From NCBI GenBank assembly GCA_000155695.1, contig DS990592.1, forward strand, positions 186,001 to 250,000: 64,000 bases of DNA. Direction: 5' to 3'. This DNA is from Verrucomicrobiia bacterium DG1235 (GTDB lineage Bacteria > Verrucomicrobiota > Verrucomicrobiia > Opitutales > Opitutaceae). The notes under the pieces were generated by a model that was not told where the DNA came from, did no database searches, and saw only the letters and a program-made list of their open reading frames with translations. Each line of letters begins with the position of its first letter. Position 1 is the stretch's first letter. The translations under genes and the position numbers were made by a program. Shown piece after piece: positions 1 through 9,103 of this stretch.

Positions 1-144
1 ATAAGCATAGTTGGATATTTCGTGACTTTGTTCAGCAGGAAGGGGGAGGCGCAAGGATAGCATCACTCGCTCAAAAGACAGAACGGCTCGCTCGCCCTTT
101 TCGATTGCTATCGAGGTTTGACAATACCTAAAAAACAGGTATAA
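1..144. other. leading intergenic stretch, no gene seen
   Basis: No convincing reading frame, RNA gene or repeat is visible before the SeqA-like gene. The stretch is the only upstream DNA of that gene in the window and presumably holds its promoter. No clear -35/-10 pair stands out. Confidence 0.4.
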
Positions 145-627
145 ATGGTCTGCATGAGTCCTAAGGTAGAAATGAGCGAAGCCTTGATGCGAGAGCTTGA
201 GGGACGAATGGACAGCGAGCATCCTACAATCGAATCGGTTATAGGAGGGCTTTTAGGAACGTCGGCGGGGGATTTGGTGGGTAATCCTTTGTATGCGTTT
301 TCTCATTCGAAGGATTTTCGAACCTGCGGGAACGACTCGGATCGCTACCTGGCGTTGTTGGCGAAGTTGCATGAGTTGCATGGACCGGAGTTTGGGGAGT
401 TTATCGCGGCTCAGACATTGAAGCGGCGCTATTTTGGGCAGTCGAAGGAGGAGATATGTGAAGCTTCTAGATACAACCAGGCACGAGAAATTCCTAACTC
501 TAAGTACTGGGCGATCATGAATATCGATACGCCGACGAAGCGTCGTTTTTTGAAGCGTCTCCTCGTTTATGTTGGGTATACGGATGTAATGGTAAAACAC
601 ATACAGGAGCTTATTTGTGGGCGGTAG
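145..627 (+). CDS. SeqA-like replication/hemimethylated-DNA binding protein
   Basis: The 160-residue product resembles SeqA, which in gammaproteobacteria binds hemimethylated GATC sites, sequesters the origin and restrains re-initiation. The N-terminus (about residues 7-40) has the KVEMSEALMREL...VIGGLLG pattern of the SeqA ribbon-helix-helix oligomerisation domain. The C-terminal 95 residues follow the SeqA DNA-binding domain nearly column by column: DRYLALLAKLHEL, KRRYF (SeqA RTRVYF), exactly 23 residues to YWAIMNIDT (SeqA YWVITNTNT), and a closing ICG (SeqA VCG). Of the E. coli base-contacting residues, the Asn150 equivalent is kept, Asn152 is Asp, and the Arg116/Arg118 positions appear as basic residues, allowing one gap. 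ATG at 145 follows an AGGT; ATG at 154 (MSPKVEM) matches the SeqA N-terminus better. No dam gene is visible here. Family assignment rests on remembered E. coli sequence; function in this phylum is inference. Confidence 0.72.
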   Translation: MVCMSPKVEMSEALMRELEGRMDSEHPTIESVIGGLLGTSAGDLVGNPLYAFSHSKDFRTCGNDSDRYLALLAKLHELHGPEFGEFIAAQTLKRRYFGQSKEEICEASRYNQAREIPNSKYWAIMNIDTPTKRRFLKRLLVYVGYTDVMVKHIQELICGR

Positions 628-687
628 TCGAACAGGTGATTGAGAATAGTGGAATAAAAGCGGTGTGAATTCGTTCTCTTCGATAAT

Positions 688-1455
688 ATGAGGGAGGAGC
701 GAAATCCAAGAGTCGGCGTTAGCTGTTGGGCGGCGAAAGCTAGGGTTTCAGTTGTGGTGGGCTTGATGTTTGTACGCTCAGCGAGCATTGCTGGTGAACT
801 GGTCGAGTTTTCAAGTGGAGAAATGCGGGCGCAATTAATTGAGCTTTATACATCGCAAGGTTGTTCCAGCTGTCCGTCGGCTGAACGAAAGCTTAGCGAA
901 TTGATCGATCATCCAGGGCTTTGGAGCGAAATGGTGCCTATCGTGTTTCATGTAGACTATTGGGATAGTCTCGGTTGGCGCGATCCGTTTGCGAGCGCTG
1001 AAAATACAAAACGCCAATATAAGCAGCGTGAAGAAGGTAACCTTGGTTCTGTATATACGCCAGCTTTCATAGTAGATGGTTCGGAATGGCGTGGCTATTT
1101 TAAGGGAGCTGATTGGCCAAGTCAAAAAGGGACTGCAGGTGTGCTGGAAGAACGGATACAAGACAGAGGTCTTGAGGTTGAATACGGTGAGGCGGCAAAG
1201 GGTGATCAACTAAATGTCGCTGTGGTGGGAGTTGGTCTCATGACTAGAATCAAACGAGGAGAGAACCGCAATAAGACGCTTAGGCAGGATTTCGTGTCGC
1301 TCTGGCATGAAAACTCATCTGGAGCCTGGACAGTGGAATTGCCAATGAAGGATGAACTAGGATTGGCGGAGCGCTATGCAGTCGTCGTTTGGGTGACTCG
1401 AAGTGGCAGCTTGAAGCCTGTTCAAGCGACAGGGGCATGGTGGGCTCCTGAGTGA
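688..1455 (+). CDS. DUF1223 family exported thioredoxin-like protein
   Basis: This 255-residue protein matches the DUF1223 family, thioredoxin-fold proteins of unknown substrate. The core runs from about residue 50 with LIELYTSQGCSSCPSAE, where the CSSC pair occupies the thioredoxin active-site position. It is followed by the family blocks VFHVDYWDSLGW, RQYKQ and VYTPAFIVDG. The first 35 residues contain a hydrophobic stretch (VSVVVGLMFVRSASIAG) that looks like a signal peptide, so it probably acts in the periplasm. A redox or disulfide role is suggested by fold only. The gene stands alone between the SeqA-like gene and a convergent MOSC gene, and base composition is slightly more AT-rich than the housekeeping genes downstream. 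Confidence 0.8.
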   Translation: MREERNPRVGVSCWAAKARVSVVVGLMFVRSASIAGELVEFSSGEMRAQLIELYTSQGCSSCPSAERKLSELIDHPGLWSEMVPIVFHVDYWDSLGWRDPFASAENTKRQYKQREEGNLGSVYTPAFIVDGSEWRGYFKGADWPSQKGTAGVLEERIQDRGLEVEYGEAAKGDQLNVAVVGVGLMTRIKRGENRNKTLRQDFVSLWHENSSGAWTVELPMKDELGLAERYAVVVWVTRSGSLKPVQATGAWWAPE

Positions 1456-1476
1456 TTTGGCACGCTATGGTTTGCG

Positions 1477-1665
1477 CTAAGACTCTGGTTCGACTTCGTA
1501 GACGGGTTCTCCTGTGTCTCCATCTGGCCAATACGCGGTAACGCGAATGGGGCGGCAACACACTTCGCAATCCATTACCAGTTCGACATTTTCGGAAGAG
1601 GGGGAGAGCTCCTCAATTGAAATTGTCTGCCAGCAATAGGGGCAGGTGATTTCGCCGGAGTTCAC
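1477..1665 (-). CDS. CPXCG motif cysteine-rich small protein
   Basis: A 62-residue protein with two cysteine pairs, CPYC near residue 8 and CEVC near residue 33, typical of the small CPXCG-motif cysteine-rich family (Cys_rich_CPXG), likely a one-zinc ribbon. The start is a GTG at 1665 whose last two bases are shared with the TGA stop of the upstream MOSC gene (GTGA overlap), which implies translational coupling. The acidic C-terminus (DGDTGEPVYEVEPES) is also usual for the family. The frame stays open far upstream, but there it is an Arg/Pro-rich antisense-type translation of the MOSC gene and is not part of this protein. Cellular role unknown. Confidence 0.75.
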   Translation of the reverse strand: MNSGEITCPYCWQTISIEELSPSSENVELVMDCEVCCRPIRVTAYWPDGDTGEPVYEVEPES

Positions 1666-2228
1666 AGTTTCCGGATCGAATCGGTGAGGGCGACTTCGCC
1701 CGCTTGGATGACTTGGCAGAGAACTCCTCGCAGGCGGTGTGGTTTGTTCTCCGGAAGGTTGATCCATTTGATCGATTCCTTGCCGTGACGTTCGTTCCAC
1801 TTGGAGCAAGCGGTGTTGAATACGTTTGAAACTTCGATGAAGGCTGTGCCGATTTGGAGGCGTTGCCCGACTGGCATGTTGGCTTCGGAGAAATCCATGT
1901 CGGCGATGATGTTGTCGCCGGGATAGGTCATGCCGTCGGGGTCGCGACGTATGAGCTGGAGAACGCGACTGCCGAGAATGCAGACTTGGATGCGAGGGTC
2001 GGGGTTTCCGTCTTCGGTGTAGATCCAGGTCTTTCGTATCCATCGATCTCCTACGACGCCTTGTTCTGGATCGAGCTGGAGCGACGAGACGAAATCGCGT
2101 TCTCCCTCGTCGGGACGCACGCAGAGGGTGAGGATGGGGGCGTCGTCCTTGGGAGCGGCGAGGACCCAATCTCGTCGGGCGTTGAGGAAGTCGAGGGTGG
2201 CGTGTTGGGATTTCGGGTGGTTTGACAT
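1662..2228 (-). CDS. MOSC domain protein
   Basis: The 188-residue product is a stand-alone MOSC (molybdenum cofactor sulfurase C-terminal) domain protein. Visible family features are GVVGDRW near residue 58, PGDNIIADMDFSEANMPVG near residue 103 and a Cys in NTACSKW near residue 138, the conserved cysteine that in characterised members handles sulfur or the Mo centre. Such proteins are predicted to bind molybdenum cofactor or carry out sulfur transfer; the substrate here is unknown. It overlaps the CPXCG gene by four bases, so the two probably form an operon. No signal peptide, so cytoplasmic. Confidence 0.8.
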   Translation of the reverse strand: MSNHPKSQHATLDFLNARRDWVLAAPKDDAPILTLCVRPDEGERDFVSSLQLDPEQGVVGDRWIRKTWIYTEDGNPDPRIQVCILGSRVLQLIRRDPDGMTYPGDNIIADMDFSEANMPVGQRLQIGTAFIEVSNVFNTACSKWNERHGKESIKWINLPENKPHRLRGVLCQVIQAGEVALTDSIRKL

Positions 2229-2363
2229 GATCGCAAAATATCGATCTCGGTTGATTGAGTTGCAACCTCGATTGCGTTTTCTTTGCGAGTCGTTTCAGAG
2301 CGGTTATTTGGGGTCGACTTTCTTGGCGGTCATTTGTAGACTTTCGAAGAGTTTGTTTTTGAA

Positions 2364-3110
2364 ATGCGGTTAGAAAAAAACGCTCTTTTGGGTGACTCCT
2401 ACTTCACATGGCGTGGAGTGAGCACTTCTCGTCTCGAATCCTTGTCGGACATCGTATTTGGATTTTCGATAACCTTGCTGGTGGTGTCGCTAGAAGTTCC
2501 GCATAGTTTTGACGAATTGACGCGGGCGTTTATGCAGCTGCCGGCGTTCGCGTTTTGTTTCTTCATTCTCGCTTTGTTCTGGTTCTATAACTACCAGTTT
2601 CACCGGCGTTTTGGGCTTCAGGACAATACAACAATTGTTCTGACGATCGTTCAGTTGTTTCTGGTCCTGTTTTATATTTATCCGCTGAAATTCTTTTTCA
2701 CTTGGATTTCCGAGACTTACATGAGTCCGGAAGTTCGTACGGTGGAGATGGCGATCGAGGAAGTACCAGCTATTTTGATTTTATATGGAAGTGGCTGGAC
2801 CGGAGTCTTTCTTCTTTTCGGTTTGCTCTACCGAAATGCCTACTCGAAGAGAGCGTTGTTGGAGCTTGATTCTACGGAAGCCGAAATAACCCGCTTGTGT
2901 GAAATTGGTTTTTTCTGCTCTTCGCTGGTTGGCTTATTGTCCGTTCTTATTGCGGTAGTTTCATTGCTCCTCTCCATTACGAGCCTATTCTCTGTAGCTG
3001 GGTTTGTATACCTGCTTTATGGCCCGATCAGCTGGTATACGGATCGAAGAGTGAAATTGCTTCAGCAAGCCGCCTCCCAATCGGATTACAATTTAGGAGA
3101 CGGTATTTAG
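2364..3110 (+). CDS. TMEM175/DUF1211 family potassium channel-like membrane protein
   Basis: This 248-residue membrane protein has the bacterial TMEM175 (DUF1211) signature in its first helix: RLESLSDIVFGFSITLLVV, near residues 23-41. Characterised relatives are tetrameric potassium-permeable channels in which the first helix carries an R...FSD motif; here the F of FSD is Leu. About six hydrophobic segments follow (e.g. AFCFFILALFWFYNY, IVLTIVQLFLVLFYIYPL, GVFLLFGLLY, LSVLIAVVSLLL), as expected for a single-repeat bacterial member. It ends six bases before the convergent lpd stop. Channel activity is inferred from the family. Confidence 0.75.
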   Translation: MRLEKNALLGDSYFTWRGVSTSRLESLSDIVFGFSITLLVVSLEVPHSFDELTRAFMQLPAFAFCFFILALFWFYNYQFHRRFGLQDNTTIVLTIVQLFLVLFYIYPLKFFFTWISETYMSPEVRTVEMAIEEVPAILILYGSGWTGVFLLFGLLYRNAYSKRALLELDSTEAEITRLCEIGFFCSSLVGLLSVLIAVVSLLLSITSLFSVAGFVYLLYGPISWYTDRRVKLLQQAASQSDYNLGDGI

Positions 3111-3116
3111 GACGCT

Positions 3117-4517
3117 CTAGAGCGAGTGGATAGCGGCGCCGTCGACGGCGAGGCCAGCTTCCTTGATCGCTTCGGAAATGGTCGGATGGGCGTGCACGGT
3201 GCGGCCGAGGTCTTCGGCGGAGCCGCCGTATTCCATGTGGGTGACGATTTCGGAGATCATTTCGCTGGCGCCTTTGGCAACGATCTGGCCGCCGAGGATT
3301 TTGTCGGTTTCGGCGCAGGCGATGATTTTAACCATGCCATCTGTGGCGTCGGAGGCGATAGCACGTCCGTTGGCTTGTAGTGGGAATTTACCTACTTTGA
3401 TAGCGATGCCTTTTTCCTTGGCTTGAGCTTCGGTGATGCCAACTCCGGCAACTTCGGGCTCGGTGTAGATGACGTTAGGGATGACGTCGTAGTTGACGTG
3501 TCCGGCTTTGCCGGCGAGCAGTTCGGCGATGGCGACGCCTTCCTCTTCGGCCTTGTGAGCCAGCATGGGGCCGCGAACGATGTCGCCAATGGCGTAGACG
3601 CCGGCCGCTGAGGTTTTGAAGTGATCGTCGATTTCGATGAAGCCACGTTTGTCTGGCGTTATGCCGACGGTATCGAGTCCGAGTTTGTCGGTGTAGGGCT
3701 TGCGGCCCACGGCGACGAGAATCTTGTCGGCAGGTACGGCGAGCTCTTTGCCTTTTCGCTCGGCAACGACGTTGAGCTTGCCGTCGATTTCCTTGGTGCC
3801 GGTGACCTTGGCGTCGGTGTAGATCTTAATGCCCTGTTTTTTGAAGCAGCGTTCTAAGAGTTTGGATACGTCTGTATCGCAGCCCGCAGCGATATTGGGG
3901 AGGAATTCGAGAACGGTTACCTTGGAGCCGTAGCGAGCCCAGACGGAGCCCAGTTCGAGGCCGATAGCGCCGGCGCCGATGACAACGAGGTTTTCCGGTA
4001 CGGAGTCGAAGGCGATGGCCTGGTCGGAAGAGACGACGGTTTCGCCATCCTGCGGTAGGAAAGGGAGATCGACCACGGCGGAGCCGGTGGCGAGGATGAT
4101 GTGCTTGGCGGAGAGGGCCTCCTTTTCGTCTACGGCGATTTTTCCGTCGCCGAGGAGGGTGCCATGTCCGTTGAAGCGAGTGATTCCGCGCTTTTTGACA
4201 AGCATGTCGACGCCGCCGGTGAGCTGGGTGACAACTTTATCCTTTTTGGCCATAACGGTCTCGAGGTTGAGTGAGACCTTGCCTTCGATTTCTACGCCGG
4301 ATGCGGCGGCTTGGTGGGCTGCGAAGTGGAATTGCTCGCTGGTGTGAAGGAGGGCTTTGGACGGGATGCAGCCGATGTTTAGGCAAGTGCCGCCGAGAGC
4401 GGCGCGTTTTTCTACGAGGGCGGTTTTGAGGCCGAGCTGGGCGCAGCGAATGGCGGCGACGTAGCCGCCGGGACCGCCGCCTATGATGGCGACATCGAAT
4501 GTGGATGAATCAGACAT
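3117..4517 (-). CDS. lpdA: dihydrolipoyl dehydrogenase (E3)
   Basis: This 466-residue flavoprotein reoxidises dihydrolipoamide in 2-oxoacid dehydrogenase complexes and the glycine cleavage system. The FAD-binding [10 protein letters not shown] lies near residue 12, the redox disulfide [16 protein letters not shown] near residues 42-57, the NAD-binding [17 protein letters not shown] near residue 182, the second FAD motif VYAIGDIV near residue 310, and the catalytic His-Glu pair in [13 protein letters not shown] near the C-terminus. Length is typical. It is the third gene of sucA-sucB-lpd, 79 bp after sucB. As gcvT and gcvH are also in this window, this E3 may serve both systems; that is inference. 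Confidence 0.97.
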   Translation of the reverse strand: MSDSSTFDVAIIGGGPGGYVAAIRCAQLGLKTALVEKRAALGGTCLNIGCIPSKALLHTSEQFHFAAHQAAASGVEIEGKVSLNLETVMAKKDKVVTQLTGGVDMLVKKRGITRFNGHGTLLGDGKIAVDEKEALSAKHIILATGSAVVDLPFLPQDGETVVSSDQAIAFDSVPENLVVIGAGAIGLELGSVWARYGSKVTVLEFLPNIAAGCDTDVSKLLERCFKKQGIKIYTDAKVTGTKEIDGKLNVVAERKGKELAVPADKILVAVGRKPYTDKLGLDTVGITPDKRGFIEIDDHFKTSAAGVYAIGDIVRGPMLAHKAEEEGVAIAELLAGKAGHVNYDVIPNVIYTEPEVAGVGITEAQAKEKGIAIKVGKFPLQANGRAIASDATDGMVKIIACAETDKILGGQIVAKGASEMISEIVTHMEYGGSAEDLGRTVHAHPTISEAIKEAGLAVDGAAIHSL

Positions 4518-4539
4518 GGAAAGTGTGTAGAGGTGTTTT

Positions 4540-4571
4540 GCCCACAGATTGCACAGATTTTCTCAGATGGG
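4540..4571. repeat. short tandem CACAGATT-type repeat between sucB and lpd
   Basis: The sucB-lpd gap contains three imperfect copies of a nine-base unit: CACAGATTG, CACAGATTT, TCTCAGATG, preceded by GCC. It is the only such run I see in the window. It looks like a small interspersed intergenic element; whether it recurs in the genome cannot be seen here. Confidence 0.4.
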
Positions 4572-4596
4572 TGGTGTGCGTGAAATGGTTGTTGTT

Positions 4597-5826
4597 TTAA
4601 ACTCCGAGGAGGAGGCGGGCGGGATCCTCGAGGGCTTGCTTGACCTTTACGAGGAAGGTGACGGCTTCCTTTCCGTCGACGATGCGATGGTCGTAGGAGA
4701 CAGCGAGGTACATCATCGGGCGGATCTCGACCTGTCCTTTAACGGCTACTGGGCGATCCTGGATGGTGTGCATGCCGAGGATGCCGCTTTGCGGGGCGTT
4801 GAGGATCGGGGTGGAAAGCATCGATCCGAAGATGCCGCCGTTTGTAATTGTGAATACGCCGCCTTGGAGATCGTCGATGGTGATCTTTCCGTCACGGGCC
4901 TTGCCGGCGTAGGCGATGATGGCCTGCTCGATTTCGGCGAGACTGAGCTGATCGCAATTGCGAACGACAGGAACCATAAGTCCTTTCGGAGTGGATACGG
5001 CTATGCCGATATCGTAGAAGTGGTTTTGCACGACATCTTGTCCGTCAATCTGAGCATTGATGCCGGGGACTTCTTTCAGGGCATTGACGACTGCTTTGAC
5101 GAAGAGGGACATGAAGCCAAGCTTGACGCCGTGCTTTTTGACAAAGGCGTCCTGATACTGTGCGCGCAGGGCTTTGATGGCGCTCATGTCCGCTTCGTTG
5201 AAGGTGGTGAGCATGGCGGCTTCCTGCTGGGCGGAGACGAGTCGCTCGGCGATTTTGGCGCGGAGCGGGGTCATGCGCTTGCGTGTCGTGCGTTCGCCTG
5301 AGGGGACGGGCTTGGAGGCTGGCTTGGCCGGGGCGGGTTCGGCTTTTTTCGGCTCTTCGGCTGACAGGCGGGAGACGGGAGAGGCTTTCAGCATGTCTCC
5401 TTTGGTGACGCGTCCGTCCTTGCCGGTGCCTGAAACGGTGGCTGGGTCGATCTTTTCTTCTTCGGCGATTCGGCGGACGGCCGGAGAAATGGCGTCAGAC
5501 TTCTGGGAGGGCTCGGCCTTCTCGGTCGCGGAGGGTTCTTCCTCTTTTTCTGTAGGCTCGGCGGGCGTTTCGCCTGCTTCTGGAGCGGCGGCGGTCTCGT
5601 CGATGGTGGCGATGACGGCGCCGATTTCGACCTCGTCGCCTTCGGCGGCGGAGAGGGTGATGACTCCGGCTTCTTCGGCGAGGCCTTCGGAGGTGATTTT
5701 GTCAGTCTCTAGTTCGTAGAGAATCTGGTCTTTTAGGACGTAGTCGCCGTCTTTCACGTTCCATGCGGCGATGATACCGGATGTGATGGATTCGCCGAGG
5801 GCGGGCACTTTTACTTCAGTTGCCAT
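4597..5826 (-). CDS. sucB: dihydrolipoyllysine succinyltransferase (E2 of 2-oxoglutarate dehydrogenase)
   Basis: The 409-residue product forms the core of the 2-oxoglutarate dehydrogenase complex and transfers succinyl groups to CoA. It has one lipoyl domain (about 1-75) with the lipoylated Lys in LETDKITSE, an acidic Ala/Pro/Glu-rich linker (about 80-110), and a peripheral subunit-binding domain (about 112-150, [15 protein letters not shown]...[12 protein letters not shown]). A second flexible linker leads to the catalytic domain (about 180-409), which ends with the active-site motif [29 protein letters not shown] marks the start of the catalytic domain. It lies 27 bp downstream of sucA. Substrate specificity follows from the gene order. 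Confidence 0.95.
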   Translation of the reverse strand: MATEVKVPALGESITSGIIAAWNVKDGDYVLKDQILYELETDKITSEGLAEEAGVITLSAAEGDEVEIGAVIATIDETAAAPEAGETPAEPTEKEEEPSATEKAEPSQKSDAISPAVRRIAEEEKIDPATVSGTGKDGRVTKGDMLKASPVSRLSAEEPKKAEPAPAKPASKPVPSGERTTRKRMTPLRAKIAERLVSAQQEAAMLTTFNEADMSAIKALRAQYQDAFVKKHGVKLGFMSLFVKAVVNALKEVPGINAQIDGQDVVQNHFYDIGIAVSTPKGLMVPVVRNCDQLSLAEIEQAIIAYAGKARDGKITIDDLQGGVFTITNGGIFGSMLSTPILNAPQSGILGMHTIQDRPVAVKGQVEIRPMMYLAVSYDHRIVDGKEAVTFLVKVKQALEDPARLLLGV

Positions 5827-5853
5827 GCTGTATTGGAATAGTCGTTACGAAAA

Positions 5854-8592
5854 TTAAAGGGTGAAGGCGTCTTCGAGAAATTGCGCGAGTTCTTTCTTGT
5901 GAAGGGCTGCGACTCCGACGGCGGGACTGGCTGATTCGTCGCGGCCCGCGTAGATCGGCTTCTTTCCGAAGATGGTTTCGAGGCGTGGAGCGATAAAGGT
6001 GTAGGCGCCCATGTTCTGTGATTCTTCCTGGCACCAGATGATGCTTGTCGCTTTGCTGTATTTTTTCGCCAGTTCTTGAAGCTTGTCGGTGTGGAGCGGA
6101 TACAGCTGCTCGACGCGAATGATTGCTGCGCTCTTGTCTTTTAGTTCGTTTCGCTTGTTCAGCAGGTCGTAGTAGACTTTACCCGAGCAAAGGATGACGC
6201 GCTTTGTCTTGGAGACAGTCGCTTGGTCGTCATCGATGACTTCCTGGAAGGAGCCGGTCTCGAAGTCCTTCCATGGCGAGGCTGCGTCTTTCAGGCGTAA
6301 CATCGACTTGGGGGACATGATGACGAGCGGCTTGCGGAATTCGCGCATCATCTGGCGTCGCAGCACGTGGAAGTACTGGGCGGGAGTGGTCATGTTGCAG
6401 ACCTGAATGTTGTCTTCCGCGCAGGACTGAAGAAAGCGTTCGAGGCGGGCTGAGGAGTGCTCGGGGCCTTGTCCTTCGTAGCCGTGGGGGAGTAGCATCA
6501 CGATTCCGGATACGCGTCCCCACTTGGATTCGGAGGGCACGATGAATTGGTCGATGATGACTTGGGCTCCGTTGGCGAAGTCGCCGAACTGGGCTTCCCA
6601 GATGCAGAGCATGCGTGGGTAGTCGAGCGAGTAGCCGAAGTCGAAGCCGAGGACGGCGGCTTCGGAAAGCAGGGAGTTGTAGACGCAGAAGCGGGCCTGA
6701 TCCTTGTCGATGTTGAGCAGAGGAACGTAGCGTTCGTCGGTCTTGACGTCGTGGATAACGGCGTGTCGATGGGAGAAGGTGCCGCGCTCGGAGTCTTGTC
6801 CGGAGAGGCGTACGGGAGTGCCTTGGTGGAGAAGGGTGCCGAATGCGAGAGCTTCGCCGTATGCCCAGTCGATGGGTTCGTTGTTGTCGAACGCGGTTTT
6901 CCGGTTGTCGAGAAAGCGTTTGATTTTGCGGTTTGGCTTGATGTGGGGGGGGAGCCCGGTGAGGCCCTGTACCACTGTCTCCAAAACGTCCTTGCTGACG
7001 CTGGTATTTACGGGTTCGAAGGAATACTTCGGCTGGAAAATGGCGTTTGATCCGGCGAGGGCTTTCTTGACTTGGATTTGGGCTTCGGCCGATTTTTTTA
7101 CGCGCTCGAGGGAGTTGGCTAGCGAGTTTTCGTATTCGCTGCGGAGTTTTTCGATTTCTTCTTTGGAGAGGGTTCCGTCCTCGATGAGTCGATTGGTGAG
7201 GATCTCGCTGACTGGCGGGTGTTTGGAGATCTTGTCGTAGAGCTCGGGGTTGGTGAACATGGGCTCGTCCGCCTCGTTGTGCCCGTGTTTGCGGTAGCAA
7301 TACATGTCGATGACGACGTCGGCGTTGAACTTTTGACGGTATTCGATGGCGAGCATGGTCACGTAGACGACGGCGAGGGGGTCGTCGCCATTGACGTGGA
7401 AGATGGGGGCCTCGATCATTTTGGCCACGTCGGTGCAGTAGCGCGTGGAGCGGGCTTCCTTTGGCGTGGTGGTGAAGCCGATCTGGTTGTTTACGATGAT
7501 GTGGAGGGTGCCTCCGGTGCGGTAGCCCGGGAGCTGGGAGGAGTTCAAGACTTCGGTGACGATGCCTTGGCCTGCGAAAGCGGCGTCTCCGTGCACGAGG
7601 ACGGGGAGGACCTTGTCGCGATTGGTGTCGTTGAGGATGCGTTGGCGAGCGCGGGCTTTGCCTTCGACGACTGGGTTTACGGCCTCGAGGTGGGAAGGGT
7701 TTGAGGCGAGACGGATTTCGACGTAGTGGCCTTCCTTGGTTTCGATGACTTTCTCGTAGCCGAGGTGGTACTTAACGTCGCCGTCGCCGCCGACAGTGTC
7801 TGGTATATAGCTGTCGCCGAATTCCTCGAAGATGAACTCGTAGGATTTCTTGAGGGTGTTTGCCAGAACGTTGAGGCGACCTCGGTGTGCCATGCCCATG
7901 ACGACTTCCTTGATGCCGAGGCGTCCGCAGTGTTCGAGCACGTTGTCGAGGCAAGGGATGAGGGTCTCGCCGCCTTCGAGGGAGAAGCGTTTTTGTCCGC
8001 TGTAGCGGGTGTGGATGAAGCTTTCGAACGCTTCCGCGGCAAAGACTTTTCGCAGGATGCGAATCTTGATCTTGTCGGAGAAGTCGATGCTGCCTTGGAG
8101 GGGCTCGATTTTGGATTGGATCCAGCGGCGAGCCTCGGTGTTCTGCATATGGATGTATTCGTATCCGATGCTGGAGCAGTAGGTCTTGCGGAGGGCTTCG
8201 ATGAGATCGCGAAGCTTGAGTGGCTGACCGTCGAGAAAGTGGCCGGAGTCGAAGGTCGCTTCCAGGTCGGCGTCGCTTAGTCCGAATTCCCCGATTTCGA
8301 GGTTTGGATTCGAGGGCGTGAATTCGCTGAGCGGATTGATCTTCGCTTGGGTATGACCGAGGCTGCGGTAAGCGTAGATGAGGCTCGAGACGTTCATCTG
8401 CTTGGCGCCGCTGCTGGTGAGCTGAGCGGAGGAGCCTTTTGTGGCTTTTGAGGTGGGGGCTGATGCGAGGGCGAGCTCGAAGCCTTCGAAGAAAGCCTGC
8501 CATCTCTCGTCTACGGACGTGGAGTCAGTCTTCCACTTCTCGTAGTTGAGATCGATCAAGTCAGCGTTTGAACGCGTTGCGAATGTGACCAT
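5854..8592 (-). CDS. sucA: 2-oxoglutarate dehydrogenase E1 component
   Basis: This 912-residue thiamine-diphosphate enzyme decarboxylates 2-oxoglutarate in the TCA cycle. Diagnostic blocks are the N-terminal [14 protein letters not shown], the [14 protein letters not shown] region near residue 200, [12 protein letters not shown] and [10 protein letters not shown] (ThDP-binding half), and [17 protein letters not shown] in the pyrimidine-binding half. The length is close to the usual 900-950. It starts a minus-strand operon with sucB and lpd. The start at 8592 (MVTFATRSN) is supported by a short GGGA/AGGA upstream. sucCD are not in the window. Confidence 0.97.
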   Translation of the reverse strand: MVTFATRSNADLIDLNYEKWKTDSTSVDERWQAFFEGFELALASAPTSKATKGSSAQLTSSGAKQMNVSSLIYAYRSLGHTQAKINPLSEFTPSNPNLEIGEFGLSDADLEATFDSGHFLDGQPLKLRDLIEALRKTYCSSIGYEYIHMQNTEARRWIQSKIEPLQGSIDFSDKIKIRILRKVFAAEAFESFIHTRYSGQKRFSLEGGETLIPCLDNVLEHCGRLGIKEVVMGMAHRGRLNVLANTLKKSYEFIFEEFGDSYIPDTVGGDGDVKYHLGYEKVIETKEGHYVEIRLASNPSHLEAVNPVVEGKARARQRILNDTNRDKVLPVLVHGDAAFAGQGIVTEVLNSSQLPGYRTGGTLHIIVNNQIGFTTTPKEARSTRYCTDVAKMIEAPIFHVNGDDPLAVVYVTMLAIEYRQKFNADVVIDMYCYRKHGHNEADEPMFTNPELYDKISKHPPVSEILTNRLIEDGTLSKEEIEKLRSEYENSLANSLERVKKSAEAQIQVKKALAGSNAIFQPKYSFEPVNTSVSKDVLETVVQGLTGLPPHIKPNRKIKRFLDNRKTAFDNNEPIDWAYGEALAFGTLLHQGTPVRLSGQDSERGTFSHRHAVIHDVKTDERYVPLLNIDKDQARFCVYNSLLSEAAVLGFDFGYSLDYPRMLCIWEAQFGDFANGAQVIIDQFIVPSESKWGRVSGIVMLLPHGYEGQGPEHSSARLERFLQSCAEDNIQVCNMTTPAQYFHVLRRQMMREFRKPLVIMSPKSMLRLKDAASPWKDFETGSFQEVIDDDQATVSKTKRVILCSGKVYYDLLNKRNELKDKSAAIIRVEQLYPLHTDKLQELAKKYSKATSIIWCQEESQNMGAYTFIAPRLETIFGKKPIYAGRDESASPAVGVAALHKKELAQFLEDAFTL

Positions 8593-8654
8593 TCCTGAAA
8601 TTTCCCGTTGGTGTACTAGTTGGGGCGTTGTTTAAGAAGAAAGACGGTTAAGCT

Positions 8655-8686
8655 TCCTCCGAGGGCGAGTAAAGCAAAACGGAGGA
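8655..8686. promoter_or_regulatory. inverted repeat upstream of sucA
   Basis: Seven-base perfect arms TCCTCCG and CGGAGGA are separated by 18 bases, 63-94 bp upstream of the sucA start. It may be an operator or a leader hairpin of the operon; the sequence alone does not tell which. Confidence 0.25.
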
Positions 8687-8854
8687 TTTAATAGGGGTGA
8701 TTATTTATCGGAACGTCTAAGCATGAGCAATTTATGCTTTTTTCGATAAAGACATGCATATTTGCTTTTGTATTTCGGGGAGGAAACGGCCTTTCCCTTC
8801 ATCTTCAACTAGGAGCTTGCGGAGACGCGGGCCCGCGATTGACTGGTGGTTCAA

Positions 8855-9100
8855 ATGATTGAGTCGGAGATCAAGAAGTCACTGTTGCAGCTGCAGGGAG
8901 CGATTGCGGAAGCGGATGCTGGCAAGATCAAGGAAAGCATGTCGTTTATCGACAAGTCCTTGAAAACGCATCGTCGGGAACTCGACGCCCAACTGAAGCA
9001 CTACCTTAAGAACCGGAGTTACATGAAGGCTCTGGCCTACCTTGGCGGTGAGGATGATATCCCGGCGGGCCGGTGCGCGGGTAGAACCGATTTTTCCTAA
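8855..9100 (+). CDS. small helical hypothetical protein
   Basis: Read from ATG at 8855 (MIESEIKKSLLQLQG) this is an 81-residue, charged, mostly helical protein; an ATG three codons upstream is an alternative. Nothing identifies a family. Residues 1-60 are rich in Glu/Lys/Leu with heptad-like spacing, so a coiled coil or helical hairpin is likely, ending in KNRSYMKALAYLGGE and a Gly/Arg tail. It lies only three bases before the eIF1-like gene on the same strand, which suggests co-expression with a translation-related factor. No signal peptide or membrane segment. Confidence 0.5.
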   Translation: MIESEIKKSLLQLQGAIAEADAGKIKESMSFIDKSLKTHRRELDAQLKHYLKNRSYMKALAYLGGEDDIPAGRCAGRTDFS

Positions 9101-9103
9101 AAG

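Noticed and set aside
1666-2265. Long Arg/Pro/His-rich extension of the CPXCG frame
   Set aside because: It is an out-of-frame reading of the MOSC gene; the real start is the GTG at 1665.
3112-3124. Palindrome CGCTCTAGAGCG at the lpd stop
   Set aside because: Short, overlaps the stop codon and convergent end, no U-run; likely chance or a weak terminator.
4540-4571. CRISPR-like array
   Set aside because: Only three imperfect nine-base units without spacers.
6230-7300. 356-codon Arg-rich frame inside sucA
   Set aside because: Same strand, different frame from sucA, low-complexity basic translation typical of GC-rich shadow frames.
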